This document shows, piece by piece, positions 41,102-50,789 of a DNA stretch of 64,000 bases. Source of the stretch: Methanobrevibacter sp. TMH8 (GTDB lineage: Archaea > Methanobacteriota > Methanobacteria > Methanobacteriales > Methanobacteriaceae); assembly GCF_020148105.1 (NCBI RefSeq), contig NZ_JAHLZE010000020.1, positions 18,755 through 82,754 of the forward strand. Reading direction: 5' to 3'. A program made the translations under genes and the position numbers. The notes beneath the pieces are model-generated. The model saw nothing but the letters and a program-made list of their open reading frames with translations. It searched no databases and was not told where the DNA came from. The first letter of the stretch is position 1, and each line of letters begins with the position of its first letter.

Positions 41102-42519
41102 GTTCTGTAAATGTTATTCCAAGGGAGAGAAGTTTAATTGTCAACCCTCTTAAAACTTGTCAACCTCTTGGAGCTATGTATGCTGTTTTAGGTGTTGAAA
41201 AAGGAATACCAATGGTTCATGGTTCTCAAGGTTGTTCAAGTTTTGTAAGATATCATCTAGCTCGCCATTTCAGAGAACCTATTGAAATTGCGGTTTCATC
41301 ACTTCACGAAGCTGCAGCTGTCTTCGGTGGAAGAAAAAACATTAATATGGGGATTAAAAATATAGCTTTAAGACTTAAACCAAATCTTATTGGAGCAATT
41401 ACTACTTGTTCAAGTGAGATTATTGGTGATGATGTTTTTGGTTTTGTAGATACTACTAAAAGAGAACTTAAAGAAATGGTTGAAGAAGAGAAAGAAAAAG
41501 GAACAGAGGATAACTATCATGGAATTGATGAGATAGAAGTTATTCCAATCCCAACTCCAAGTTTTGTGGGAACTCATTATACTGGATATAATGTAGCTGT
41601 TAACTCACTTATTCAAAATGTTACAAAACCAAATGATGAAGAAAATGGAAAAATTAATCTTATTCCAGGGTTACTTAATCCTGGAGATGTTAAAGAGCTA
41701 AAACATATTATGAATTCAGTTGGTATTGGCTATACAATGCTTACAGATATTTCAGACGCATTTGATGCTCCAATAAGGCCAGATAAACAAAATTCTCCAT
41801 TTTTCGCAAAAGGTGGAGTAACTGTTGAAGAAATTAGAGATAGCTCAAAAGCTTCTGGTTCAATAGCTATCTGTAAATATGCTAAATCAGGAGCTGAAAC
41901 TCTTCAAAATACTCATAATGTTCCAGCTATCATAGATTCTCCTCCGATTGGACTTAAGAATACTGATTTGTTTCTTAGAAATATTCAATCTCTCACAGAT
42001 TGTGAAATTCCTGAAACTGTTCTTGATGAGCGAGGTTTACTTGTTGATATGATGGCAGATGTTGCAGCAAGATATTTGTTTGATAGAAATGTTGCAATTT
42101 TTGGTGATCCTGATCAAGTAACTGGTCTTGCAAGATTGGTCGGTGAATTGGGTATGGTTCCTAAAATGGTTTGTACTGGGGCTGATGAAGCGACTTTTCC
42201 AGAAGATATGGCTAAAATAGCTAAGGAAACAGGAGCTGAAATTGATGTTTTAAATGATCAAGATATGAGAGCAGTTGAACTTTATGTTAAAGATAAAGAG
42301 AATGATATAGAATTAATGATTGGTAACTCTGATGGAAGATTCTTATCATACGAAACAAAGATTCCACTCATTCGTTTTGGTTATCCTGTTTATGATAGAG
42401 TTGGCTATCATTCACATCCAATTGTAGGATATAGAGGAGCTAAACGTGTAACTGAAATGATAACTAATGCAGTTTTAGAGAAATATTATGAACCTACTCA
42501 TTGGAAATTGCAACAATAG
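41098..42519 (+). CDS. nifK: Nitrogenase MoFe protein beta chain NifK
   Basis: 473 residues. P-cluster ligands Cys21 (LKTCQPLGA), Cys46 ([13 protein letters not shown]) and Cys104 ([11 protein letters not shown]) are all present. The FGDPDQ-type segment and the C-terminal [16 protein letters not shown] complete the family pattern. The N-terminus is short, as in other archaeal NifK, without the long Azotobacter extension. Start overlaps nifD by four bases; GGAGG ahead of it lies in nifD. Followed by 366 bases without a gene before nifE. Confidence 0.97.
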   Translation: MSSVNVIPRERSLIVNPLKTCQPLGAMYAVLGVEKGIPMVHGSQGCSSFVRYHLARHFREPIEIAVSSLHEAAAVFGGRKNINMGIKNIALRLKPNLIGAITTCSSEIIGDDVFGFVDTTKRELKEMVEEEKEKGTEDNYHGIDEIEVIPIPTPSFVGTHYTGYNVAVNSLIQNVTKPNDEENGKINLIPGLLNPGDVKELKHIMNSVGIGYTMLTDISDAFDAPIRPDKQNSPFFAKGGVTVEEIRDSSKASGSIAICKYAKSGAETLQNTHNVPAIIDSPPIGLKNTDLFLRNIQSLTDCEIPETVLDERGLLVDMMADVAARYLFDRNVAIFGDPDQVTGLARLVGELGMVPKMVCTGADEATFPEDMAKIAKETGAEIDVLNDQDMRAVELYVKDKENDIELMIGNSDGRFLSYETKIPLIRFGYPVYDRVGYHSHPIVGYRGAKRVTEMITNAVLEKYYEPTHWKLQQ

Positions 42520-42885
42520 CTAATTTCATTGTTTTCTATTTTATATTTTTCATTTTTTAATATTTTAATCATGGATTATATTTAGTTGTATAAATTAGTT
42601 ATAAGTTGTATGAATTAGCTATACATTAGATATATATTACCTGTATATTAGCTTAAATTAGTTATAAATTAGTTATATGCTATTGGATATTATTATATAC
42701 TATTATAAGTTAGTTCAAGTTGTTATTTGATATTATATGCTGTTATTTATTATTAATTATTTATTATTATTAGAATTTGATAAAAATTTGTTGAGGTTAT
42801 TTATAAAAATACATTGTTTTTTCATGAAATAATCATGAAATAATCATTAAATTGTTAGGAAATATTTTTAGGAGATATTTGTTTT
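42520..42885. other. 366-base intergenic region between nifK and nifE
   Basis: No gene and no GGAA-N6-TTCC site seen. Degenerate copies of TTAGTTATAAATTAG occur at about 42585-42715. A short tandem CATGAAATAAT occurs at about 42822-42845. A separate weak promoter for nifE-nifN or an mRNA processing site is possible. Confidence 0.4.
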
Positions 42886-44265
42886 ATGGAAAAAAATGAT
42901 TGTAATGAACAAATAATAGATACATTTGATGAACGTCAAAGTCATATGTGTATTAAAGGTGGAGGATTATCTCTTCCAGAATGCGATACTCCAGGGATTC
43001 CTGGAACAGTGACTCAGAGAACTTGTGTGTTTGGGGGAGCAAGGATAGTGCTTATGCCAATCACTGATTCAATACATCTTGTTCACGGTCCAATTGGTTG
43101 TGCATCATGTACTTGGGATATTAGGGGAAGTAAATCCTCAGGATCTAAATTATACAAACAAGGATGTTCTAGTGACCTAAAAGAAAAAGACATAGTTTTT
43201 GGAGGTGAAAGAAAGTTGTATGACTCAATAATTGAACTTAACAGATTACACAAACCTGGAGCTATTTTTGTATATGCAACCTGTGTTTCAGGAGTTATTG
43301 GTGATGATATAGTTAGTGTATGTAAAGAAGCTCAAAAAATTACAGGAATTCGTGTTATACCGGTTCAATCAGAAGGTTTCCAGGATCATAATAAAACCAA
43401 AGGTCATTGGATTGGTTGTGATGCTTTAATTGACAATGTTATCGGGACATCAGAACCAGATCCAAAATCGATAACACCTCATGATATTAATATTATCGGT
43501 GAATTTAATGTAGCTGGTGATTTATGGGGGATAGAACCTTTACTTGAATATCTTGGTTTGAATATTATAAGTACAATTACTGGAGATTCTAAAGTTGAGG
43601 ATATAGCTAAATCTCACAGAGCAAAACTGAATATTGTTCAATGTCAAAAATCTTCAAACTATTTAGCTAAAAAAATGGAGAAAAAATATGGAATTCCATC
43701 TATTAAAGTTAATTTTTTTGGGATTCAAAGTACAATAAGTTCTATAACTGAAATTGTAGAGTTTTTTGGCAATGAAGAGATGAAAAATAAAGCTAATATC
43801 TTAATTGAGAATGGATTAGAGTCACTTGATGAAAAATTATATCCTTATAGAGAAAGGTTAACTGGTAAAACTGTTGGACTTTTTGTTGGTGGAAATAAGG
43901 CATGGTCATTAGTTCGAGCTTTTGAAGAGCTTGGAATGAAAGTTATAATGTCTGGAACAAAAAATGGAATAAAGGAAGATTATGAAAATATCAAAAATGT
44001 TGTAAATGAAGGAACTTTAATTATTGATGATGCAAATTCTACTGAACTTAGGAGATTGTTAGATAAATTTAAACCAGATTTACTCATTTCAGGAGCAAAA
44101 GAAAAATATATTGCTTTAAAAATGGGAATTGGATTTTGTGATTTTAATCATGATAGAATATCTGCTTTTGCAGGATTTAAAGGATTTTTAGAATTTGCAA
44201 AGGAAGTTGATGGGGCTGTTTCTACAAATGTGTGGAATGTTGTAAATAAAGGATTTAATGAATAA
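42886..44265 (+). CDS. nifE: Nitrogenase cofactor scaffold NifE
   Basis: 459 residues, NifD paralogue. With NifN it forms the scaffold on which the NifB-derived Fe-S core becomes FeMo-cofactor. Conserved cluster cysteines Cys47 (QRTCVFGG), Cys72 (GPIGCASCTW) and Cys133 (ATCVSGVIGD). KGHWIGCDAL takes the place of the NifD GHH motif, and NIVQCQKSS matches the scaffold cysteine region. AGGAGA lies ten bases before the ATG. 30 bases separate it from nifN. Confidence 0.96.
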   Translation: MEKNDCNEQIIDTFDERQSHMCIKGGGLSLPECDTPGIPGTVTQRTCVFGGARIVLMPITDSIHLVHGPIGCASCTWDIRGSKSSGSKLYKQGCSSDLKEKDIVFGGERKLYDSIIELNRLHKPGAIFVYATCVSGVIGDDIVSVCKEAQKITGIRVIPVQSEGFQDHNKTKGHWIGCDALIDNVIGTSEPDPKSITPHDINIIGEFNVAGDLWGIEPLLEYLGLNIISTITGDSKVEDIAKSHRAKLNIVQCQKSSNYLAKKMEKKYGIPSIKVNFFGIQSTISSITEIVEFFGNEEMKNKANILIENGLESLDEKLYPYRERLTGKTVGLFVGGNKAWSLVRAFEELGMKVIMSGTKNGIKEDYENIKNVVNEGTLIIDDANSTELRRLLDKFKPDLLISGAKEKYIALKMGIGFCDFNHDRISAFAGFKGFLEFAKEVDGAVSTNVWNVVNKGFNE

Positions 44266-44298
44266 AATTCGAGTATTTATTAAACAGGAGTTAAATTG

Positions 44299-45855
44299 AT
44301 GAATAATGATATAAATTATTGTGGAAATTTTCTAGATACTAAAAAAACTGAAAATGATAAGAATAATAAGATTATTGAAAATGATGAGAATAATAAAATT
44401 ATTGAGAATATCGAAGATAATGAGAGTAATGAATATATAAGGAAAAAAAAGTTTGCTGTTGTAAATCCAACTAAAATGTGTCAACCAATGGGAGCTATAC
44501 AAGCTATTATGGGTTTAAAAAATGCAATGCCGCTTATTCATGGTTCTCAAGGTTGTGCTACTTACATGCGTTTTCAGCTAATTAGGCACTTTAGAGAGCC
44601 AATTGAAGTAGCTTCAACTTCTCTTAATGAAAAAACAGTTATCTATGGTGGAGAACCTAATTTACTCAAAGGATTAAAAAACATTTCAGAAAAGCAAAAT
44701 CCAGATATTATTTGTGTAATGAGTAGCTGTTTAACTGAAACAATTGGAGATGATATTTCTGGGATAATAGCTAAATTTCAAGATGCAAATATTGGTTTAA
44801 ATCTACCTGAGATGGTTTCTGTTTCAACTCCAAGTTTTGCAGGTTCTCATATTGATGGATATGATAGTGCTGTTCTTGAGCTTGTAAGACATTTTGCTCG
44901 AGTTGGTGTAGATAATGATAAAATAAATTTAATTATGGGAAATTTATCTCCTGGAGACATTAATCAAGTTAAAGACTTAATGAATGATCTTGGTGTTGAG
45001 AGTATTATTTTAACTGATACTTCTTTAAATCTTGATGCTCCATTAGATGAGAGTACATTAGAATTGCATGAATTTGGAACTACAATTGAGGAGATTAGAG
45101 ATACTCCTAATTCTAAAGCTACAATTGCCTTATCAAAACATGTTGATTCAGCTGGAAAATATCTTGAAAATAATTTTGGTGTTAAATCATTTGGAGACAA
45201 GTTGCCTATTGGGATTAAAAACACTGACGAATTTATAGGAAAAATTGTTGATGTTTCAGATATAGCTATTCCTGAGAAGATAATTCGGGATAGAGGAAGA
45301 TTATGTGATATTTTAGTTGATTCTCATGCATATAATTATGGTAAAAAAGTAGCTATCTTCGGTGATCCTGATATGGTGATTGGAATAGCTTATATGGTTA
45401 GTGAAATGGGTATGATTCCAGAAATACTCTCCATTGGCGTTGAAAGTGAAAAATTCATGGAAGATGTTAAAGTTCTTTCAAAAGATATTAGCTATAAACC
45501 AATAGTTTTAAACAATAGCGACCTTTACGATTTAGAAGAATTTTTAGAGGATCATAAAAATGAACATAAAGTCGATGTTCTAATTGGAAATGCTTATGGG
45601 GCATCAATAGCTGATAAATTGAATATTCCACTATTTAGGATAGGTTTCCCAATTTTTGACAGAGTTGGAACTCAAAGAATATCTATAATGTGTTATAATG
45701 GTGGAATAAAGTTTGTTGATGATTTAACTAATATGATGATAGATCATTATTATGATAGTGAAGGATATAAGCTAATTAATGAGGATGAGGTTTATTTCAA
45801 TCATAGTGATATAGAATCTTGTGAAACTCGGGATGAAATTAGTTATAATAGTTGA
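44299..45855 (+). CDS. nifN: Nitrogenase cofactor scaffold NifN
   Basis: 518 residues from ATG 44299 (a TTG directly before it is an alternative; AGGAG at 44286-44290 serves either). NifK paralogue and NifE partner. KMCQPMGAI (Cys62 region), HGSQGCATYMRFQ (Cys87 region), SSCLTETIGDD and FGDPDM. The first ~50 residues are an Asn/Glu/Ile-rich extension made of a repeated ENDENNKIIEN-like unit, absent from typical NifN. It resembles in style the low-complexity tail of NifD here and probably arose by slippage. Confidence 0.94.
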   Translation: MNNDINYCGNFLDTKKTENDKNNKIIENDENNKIIENIEDNESNEYIRKKKFAVVNPTKMCQPMGAIQAIMGLKNAMPLIHGSQGCATYMRFQLIRHFREPIEVASTSLNEKTVIYGGEPNLLKGLKNISEKQNPDIICVMSSCLTETIGDDISGIIAKFQDANIGLNLPEMVSVSTPSFAGSHIDGYDSAVLELVRHFARVGVDNDKINLIMGNLSPGDINQVKDLMNDLGVESIILTDTSLNLDAPLDESTLELHEFGTTIEEIRDTPNSKATIALSKHVDSAGKYLENNFGVKSFGDKLPIGIKNTDEFIGKIVDVSDIAIPEKIIRDRGRLCDILVDSHAYNYGKKVAIFGDPDMVIGIAYMVSEMGMIPEILSIGVESEKFMEDVKVLSKDISYKPIVLNNSDLYDLEEFLEDHKNEHKVDVLIGNAYGASIADKLNIPLFRIGFPIFDRVGTQRISIMCYNGGIKFVDDLTNMMIDHYYDSEGYKLINEDEVYFNHSDIESCETRDEISYNS

Positions 45856-46056
45856 TTAAGCAAATTATATCAATTATATCTAATTATATTTAATTATATC
45901 TTATTATACTCAATCATATCCGATTATATCTATTACATTTTATTATATCTTATTACAATTATTACATTTTATTAAATTTTATTATATTTTATTTATTTTT
46001 ATGTAATAATATTAATACAGTTTGTAAATTTATTATTTAAAAAAGAAGGAGATATT

Positions 46057-46380
46057 ATGAAGGTAGCTGTTGCATCTACTGATGGAAAAAATATAGATCT
46101 TCATTTTGGAGATGCTAATCAATTTTTTATTTTTAACATCATTGGAAAAGAATTTTTAGAATTAAGAAAAAAAGTAGAACTTCCATTAGAAGATCATTCT
46201 GAAAGATGGAGGGCGTCAATTGATTTATTATACGATTGTAAAGCATTACTATGTAAAAAAATTGGGAAAGAACCTCATATTGAACTTAGAAAAAAAGGCA
46301 TTAAGGTGATTGTTATTGATTCAAAAATAGATAATGCATTAGATGAATGCTATAATCACTTGAATTTAAATATTGAATAA
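46057..46380 (+). CDS. nifX: NifX-like FeMo-cofactor binding protein
   Basis: 107 residues of the NifX/NifY/NifB C-terminal (dinitrogenase Fe-Mo cofactor) fold: [24 protein letters not shown], a middle [10 protein letters not shown] and [18 protein letters not shown]. NifX carries NifB-co or cofactor precursors between NifB and NifEN. Placed 201 bases after nifN on the same strand with a strong AAGGAG. The intervening sequence has degenerate AATTATATCT repeats. nifB is not in the window. Confidence 0.88.
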   Translation: MKVAVASTDGKNIDLHFGDANQFFIFNIIGKEFLELRKKVELPLEDHSERWRASIDLLYDCKALLCKKIGKEPHIELRKKGIKVIVIDSKIDNALDECYNHLNLNIE

Positions 46381-46860
46381 TCATATTTAATATTTGTTTC
46401 TTAAATGAATATTTATTATATAAAATTATCTTAGTTTATTTATTTTCTTATTTTTTATTTTTCTTATCATTTTTCTTTTAATTTTCATTTTTGATTTTAT
46501 TTCACGAGAAAATTTTTTTATTATTTTTTTATTATATTATTTAATTTAATAAAATTCTAATGATGAAATATGTATTTTAAAAAATATTAATTATATCAAA
46601 AATATATCAAAAATATTAAAAATATATTATAAATATATTATAAAATAGAAAAATATATAATAAGATATAGGATAATTAGTATAAACTAATTAAATTAGAT
46701 TTAAAATATTTAAATAATGATTAATTAAAAATAGAGAAAATACTGGCAAAATTTCACAGTTTCCGTTAAAAATTTGATAATGTTAATGATGAGGTTTCTG
46801 TGTTGATATTTTTAAGCTTTACTTTTTTAGAGGAAGATACTTTTAAAAGTAGATAGTAAA
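46381..46860. other. 480-base convergent region after nifX
   Basis: T-rich runs at about 46435-46540 probably terminate the nif transcript. ACTTTTAAAAGT (46839-46850), a perfect 12-base palindrome, lies just beyond the end of the minus-strand ribbon-helix-helix gene. No gene is seen. Confidence 0.45.
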
Positions 46861-47058
46861 CTATAATTGTTCTTCACTTCTTCTTTTAGCTTCGAGAAGA
46901 ATCTTAGTTACTTCTTTAGATCTAGCACCTTTATCTAATCTCCAGTTGGTAGCTGCATTTTCGTCTAACCAATTGGCTAAATCTTTTGGAAGTGATATAT
47001 TCATTCTTGACTTTTCTGATAATTTCCAGATTCTGTCAACTTCATCTTTATTTACCAT
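46861..47058 (-). CDS. Small ribbon-helix-helix DNA-binding protein
   Basis: 65 residues. RMNISLPKDLANWLDENA followed by RSKEVTKILLEAKRR is the beta-strand, helix, helix layout of RHH (CopG/Arc/MetJ) regulators, though with a ~10-residue insertion between strand and second helix. It should bind DNA as a dimer through the paired strands. No ligand domain and no toxin gene are adjacent. Its gene is convergent to nifX and faces a 1.2-kb gene-poor stretch with several palindromes, which are possible targets. Confidence 0.72.
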   Translation of the reverse strand: MVNKDEVDRIWKLSEKSRMNISLPKDLANWLDENAATNWRLDKGARSKEVTKILLEAKRRSEEQL

Positions 47059-47186
47059 TATATCTACATTATTTTAATTTATATATATTCTTTTTGGTTT
47101 ATTTCAACCAATATTTATTTACTTATACTTTTATTTTTTTACATATAAAATTTATAGAAATGTATATTTACTTATATAAACTAATT

Positions 47187-47695
47187 TGTGTGTATGTGTG
47201 TAATTACACATATACATAATCTTTAACACAAAGAGTTTATAAAACATTTTTATTTTAATCATTAGTTTTATCTTAAAATAGATTAAAATCTAAAAAACTA
47301 TTTAATAATTTAATTAAATTCTATAATAGAATTAATTCTAATCTATTAGATATATAAATAACTTAATTAAGAATTTCAATAATAATATCTTTTTTAATTA
47401 CAATAATTTATAATATTATTTTCTTAAAATTATTTTAATATTAAAAATAAATTTCATTTAATAAAAAAATAAGTTAATTTTAATAATAATCAATTAAAAT
47501 TTTATTATATTCATTTAATTCAATTAATCATCTATTTAATCTAAATTAAAGCTTTATATTATTTTATTAGTAATTATAATTAATATTATTAAATTATTTA
47601 TTAATTAATTATTAATTATTTTTTTAAAATTTTATAAAATTTTTACTTCAAAATTTAAAGGGATTATTACGCTTATGTGTACACACATACACACA
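47187..47695. repeat. 15-bp GT-rich inverted repeat pair
   Basis: TGTGTGTATGTGTGT at 47187-47201 and its perfect reverse complement ACACACATACACACA at 47681-47695, 479 bases apart. Such GT/AC blocks stand out in this AT-only spacer. Each arm overlaps or adjoins a short palindrome with TGTGT arms. Confidence 0.85.
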
Positions 47696-47749
47696 CGATA
47701 AAGTATATATATAGGTAATAATATATAGTTTAATTGCATTGTTGATGTT

Positions 47750-47785
47750 AAGTAACATGTTCTTTTATAAAGCAACATGTTGCTT
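47750..47785. promoter_or_regulatory. Two tandem 16-bp palindromic sites
   Basis: AAGTAACATGTTCTTT (47750-47765) and AAGCAACATGTTGCTT (47770-47785). The second is a perfect 16-base palindrome and the first an imperfect copy. Centres are 20 bases apart, about two helical turns, as for cooperative dimer binding. Target gene and protein unknown. Confidence 0.6.
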
Positions 47786-48309
47786 AATGTTTTTATAAAT
47801 AGTGATGTCAACTCTGCAATCATGTTGTCTTTGATTCATTAAACAAATGTACAATCATGATTTTTTACTCAAATTCATAAATTGATTTATTGGTATAATG
47901 AATTATCGATGAATTTATAAAGAAATTTATTAATTCATAATCAAATTCGTGGATAAAGCTAATTTGAACTGATGAAAATAAGTAAATTGTTAAAAAAAGA
48001 TTTTATCTATTAATTATTTACTTATTTATTCATAATTGATTCATTATATGATTTAATCATTTAAAACTCTTTATTGGTATGATTGGCAGATTAATATCAA
48101 TAATTAAGTTTTAAAAAATAAATAAACAAAATTTAGGTTCATGATATTCATAAATGAGGATGGATTCGTGGATTGTTAAAAATAGGCGGATTTCAATGTT
48201 TTATTAAATAAATAAGCATTAAGATTTATTTAAGGGTTTAAATCTTTCATGTTTATTCAATTCCATTGGTGTGATTCAATGGTTTATAACTTATATAATG
48301 GAGGAAAAT

Positions 48310-48633
48310 ATGAGTTCTAGAAACAATGATGGAAAAATAGTAATAGCTTTGATAATCACGTTAATAGCTTTTGGATTAGGTTCTGGTATTGGTATAACAG
48401 TAGGTATGTCTGGAGATGATTTGAATTCATCAGAGACTCATCATCCTGTTAATACTACAGTTGATGTTACTCATAATATGAGTCAGGATAATCCTAATTA
48501 TGGTATGGATGTAAATTCATATAATGAATATTCAGATAATAATAGCTCTGAGGACTCTTCATCAGGTGTTTATTATTCTCAAGAAGATTTAAAGAAAAAA
48601 TCCGATCAAAATAAAAGTATAGCTATAGACTAA
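48310..48633 (+). CDS. Small membrane-anchored Ser/Asn-rich protein
   Basis: 107 residues from ATG 48310, four bases after GGAGG (upstream in-frame starts at 48271 and 48298 overlap that site and are unlikely). Short basic start, one hydrophobic helix with small-residue packing (IVIALIITLIAFGLGSGIGI, about 10-31), then an acidic Asn/Ser/Asp-rich tail of ~70 residues with no motif. Predicted as a single-pass protein with its tail outside. Function unknown. A structured 72-base sequence follows its stop codon. Confidence 0.65.
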   Translation: MSSRNNDGKIVIALIITLIAFGLGSGIGITVGMSGDDLNSSETHHPVNTTVDVTHNMSQDNPNYGMDVNSYNEYSDNNSSEDSSSGVYYSQEDLKKKSDQNKSIAID

Positions 48634-48682
48634 ATTTATAAAAACATTATTATGTTAAATTTATAATATAGATTAATATCAT

Positions 48683-48754
48683 TAATAGGTTAAGTTATAC
48701 AGTGATTAAATAGAGCTAACCCTGCAACTAATAATTAGTTATCTTAACCTATTA
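48683..48754 (+). ncRNA. Candidate structured RNA element
   Basis: TAATAGGTTAAG (48683-48694) pairs perfectly with CTTAACCTATTA (48743-48754), a 12-base stem closing a 48-base interior. The interior holds a second hairpin, AACTAA-TAA-TTAGTT (about 48727-48741), and a GC-containing AGAGCTAACCCTGCAACT segment. It starts 50 bases after the membrane-protein stop. It could be a 3' stabilising element, a terminator-associated hairpin or a small RNA. It is not a tRNA: no T-loop or acceptor end. Confidence 0.4.
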
Positions 48755-48954
48755 TTATTATTATTATTATTAATTTTTAATTTTAGTAGCTAATAACTAG
48801 CTAATTTCCCTCCAGCATGTTATTGTTAATTATTTATTAATTTATTAACTCATTTTTTAGTTATTAGCTTTCCTAAATTTTATTAATTTTTTACTAGTTA
48901 ATTCAACTTTTTATTTATTTTAAGATTTTAACTTTTACTTTTAGTTTTATTCAA

Positions 48955-49062
48955 TTTTATTTTCAGTTTTTACTTTTAGTTATTCAATTTTATTTTCAAT
49001 TTTTAGTTTCAGTTTTATTTTCAGTTTTTACTTTTAGTTATTCAATTTTATTTTCAATTTTC
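48955..49062. repeat. 50-bp direct repeat, 58-bp period
   Basis: A T-rich segment beginning TTTTATTTTCAGTTTTTACT at 48955-49004 is repeated at 49013-49062. Likely a slippage or recombination duplication in an intergenic spacer. Confidence 0.8.
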
Positions 49063-49328
49063 ACAATTCCAATTTTTTAATTATAAAAGTATAAAAATCA
49101 TTAGATACATAATATTATCATTATAAGTATTAAATTCGAGAATTTAGAATTTAAAATTTAAAAATTATAGAATTTAAAGATATTAGATATTAAATTTAGA
49201 TATTAACTTTGAGAATTTAGAATTAGAATTTAAAAATTATAGAAATTTATTAAATTTATTAAATTAAAATTATTAATTAATTTATTAATTTAAAATTATT
49301 TATTAAAATTATTTAAGTCAGTGATGTA

Positions 49329-50615
49329 ATGATAATTAAAGATGATATATCGAGAGGTTTTCAAAATAAAATCAAAGCAATTAGTGGAGGAATCTGTGCT
49401 GTTTCAGATGTAAAAGTTGCAGGTGTTCGTAATGGAAAATATGGTATATGTTTAATATCATCTCCAGAAAGTGATGTTGCTGGAGTTTTTACATCAAATA
49501 AAGTTACTGCAGTACCAGTTGATTACACTAAGAAAATAATAGAGGATGGGAAATTATCAGCAATTGTAGCTAATAGTGGAAATGCTAATTGTTTCACTGG
49601 TAATCAAGGAATTTGGGACTGTGAAAATATTGTTAAAAATGTTTCAAAATCCATAGATATTGATGAAAATGAAATAGCTACAGCTTCTACTGGAGTTATT
49701 GGTAGAAAAATGCCAATGGATATTATTGAAGATCTAATCAATAGAGCTAGTGAAAAACTTGAAAATTCAAATAATGCTTCAATTGATGGTGCAAAAGCTA
49801 TAATGACAACTGATACTGTTTATAAGGAATCTGCTGTTGAAGTTACTTTAGAAAATGGAAAAAAAGTAAATATTGGTGGGATTTGTAAAGGTACTGGTAT
49901 GATTGCTCCTAATATGGGGACTATGTTATGTTTTATAGCTACTGATGCAGAAGCTGATCAAAAAACATTAAAAAAAGCTTTAAAACAATCTGTGGATGAT
50001 AGCTTTAATATGGTTGTTGTTGATGGTGATGAAAGTACAAATGATACTGTTCTTCTTTTTGCTAATGGCAAATCTAAAAATAAGATAATTCAAAGTTCTT
50101 CTAATGGATCTATATCTGATTCTGATAGCTATATTGATAAAAATTTTCAAGAAGGTTTGAATGTTCTTTGTAAAGATTTAGCTAAACAAATGGCAAAAGA
50201 TGGAGAAGGAGCTACAAAATTTATAGAAGTAGAAGTTAATGGGGCAAAAACAAAATATGATGCTCAAATTGCTTCTAAATCTGTTATTGAATCCTCTCTT
50301 GTTAAAACAGCTGTTTTTGGGGGAGATCCTAATTGGGGTAGAATTGTTTCAGCACTTGGATATTCAGGAGCTTCTATGGATCCAAATAATGTTACAATAG
50401 CTATAGCTGCTAAAAAAGATTTTGTTTATTTAGTTCTTGATGGAGAACCTCTCGCTTTTGAAGGAACTGATAATCTTAAAAATGCTGAAAAATTAATGCA
50501 AAATGAGGAAATTAAGATATTCATTGATTTAAACAAAGGAAAAAATGATGCTACAGCATATGGTTGTGATTTAACTTATGATTATGTTAAAATTAATGCA
50601 GAATATACTACTTGA
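49329..50615 (+). CDS. argJ: Glutamate N-acetyltransferase ArgJ
   Basis: Transfers the acetyl group of N-acetylornithine to glutamate, recycling acetyl in arginine synthesis; some forms also use acetyl-CoA. 428 residues. Autocleavage site at Thr198 in APNMGTML, which becomes the N-terminal nucleophile of the beta chain. Upstream oxyanion-hole TGVIGRKMPMD (Thr121 region) and ANSGNANCFTG. C-terminal GDPNWGRIVSALGYSG. ArgB is two genes downstream, separated by a glutamate decarboxylase. Confidence 0.96.
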   Translation: MIIKDDISRGFQNKIKAISGGICAVSDVKVAGVRNGKYGICLISSPESDVAGVFTSNKVTAVPVDYTKKIIEDGKLSAIVANSGNANCFTGNQGIWDCENIVKNVSKSIDIDENEIATASTGVIGRKMPMDIIEDLINRASEKLENSNNASIDGAKAIMTTDTVYKESAVEVTLENGKKVNIGGICKGTGMIAPNMGTMLCFIATDAEADQKTLKKALKQSVDDSFNMVVVDGDESTNDTVLLFANGKSKNKIIQSSSNGSISDSDSYIDKNFQEGLNVLCKDLAKQMAKDGEGATKFIEVEVNGAKTKYDAQIASKSVIESSLVKTAVFGGDPNWGRIVSALGYSGASMDPNNVTIAIAAKKDFVYLVLDGEPLAFEGTDNLKNAEKLMQNEEIKIFIDLNKGKNDATAYGCDLTYDYVKINAEYTT

Positions 50616-50789
50616 AAATGTATTTTTATTTATAAGGGTATCTAATTAAAGATATATTCTTAAAGATATATATTTAAGGATATATTCTTGTTATTCTTAT
50701 TATTATTAAAAATTAGATTAATTAAATTTAGAATAATTTTTTATAAATTAATTGAATGTTTTTATAAACTAAAATTAGGAGAAACAAAT

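Larger units (their letters stand above)
47059..48309. other. 1.25-kb gene-free region with palindromes
   Basis: No credible gene. Notable structures: a 15-base TGTGTGTATGTGTGT at 47187-47201 with its exact reverse complement at 47681-47695; the palindromes TGTGTAATTACACA (47197-47210) and TGTGTACACA (47676-47685); and two AAGYAACATGTTSYTT-type palindromes at 47750-47785. CCATTG/CAATGG arms lie at 48263-48282. Repeated ATTCGTGGAT fragments near 47947 and 48165 suggest decayed or rearranged sequence. Confidence 0.5.
48634..49328. other. 695-base intergenic region between the small membrane protein and argJ
   Basis: Contains the 72-base stem-loop element at 48683-48754, an ATT run right after it (48751-48772), and a ~50-base direct repeat pair at 48955-49004 and 49013-49062. 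T-rich stretches suggest termination in between. No gene seen. Confidence 0.5.

Noticed and set aside
46986..47219. 77-codon plus-strand ORF opposite the ribbon-helix-helix gene
   Set aside because: Tyr/Phe/Leu-rich composition from AT spacer and overlap with a better-supported gene.
47632..47823. 63-codon minus-strand ORF in the palindrome region
   Set aside because: No ribosome site, no family resemblance, and it runs through the GT-rich repeat and palindromes; probably chance.
48683..48754. tRNA gene, from its 72-base length and terminal stem
   Set aside because: Stem is 12 bp, no T-loop GTTC-like sequence, no D-loop GG, no anticodon arm in the right place.
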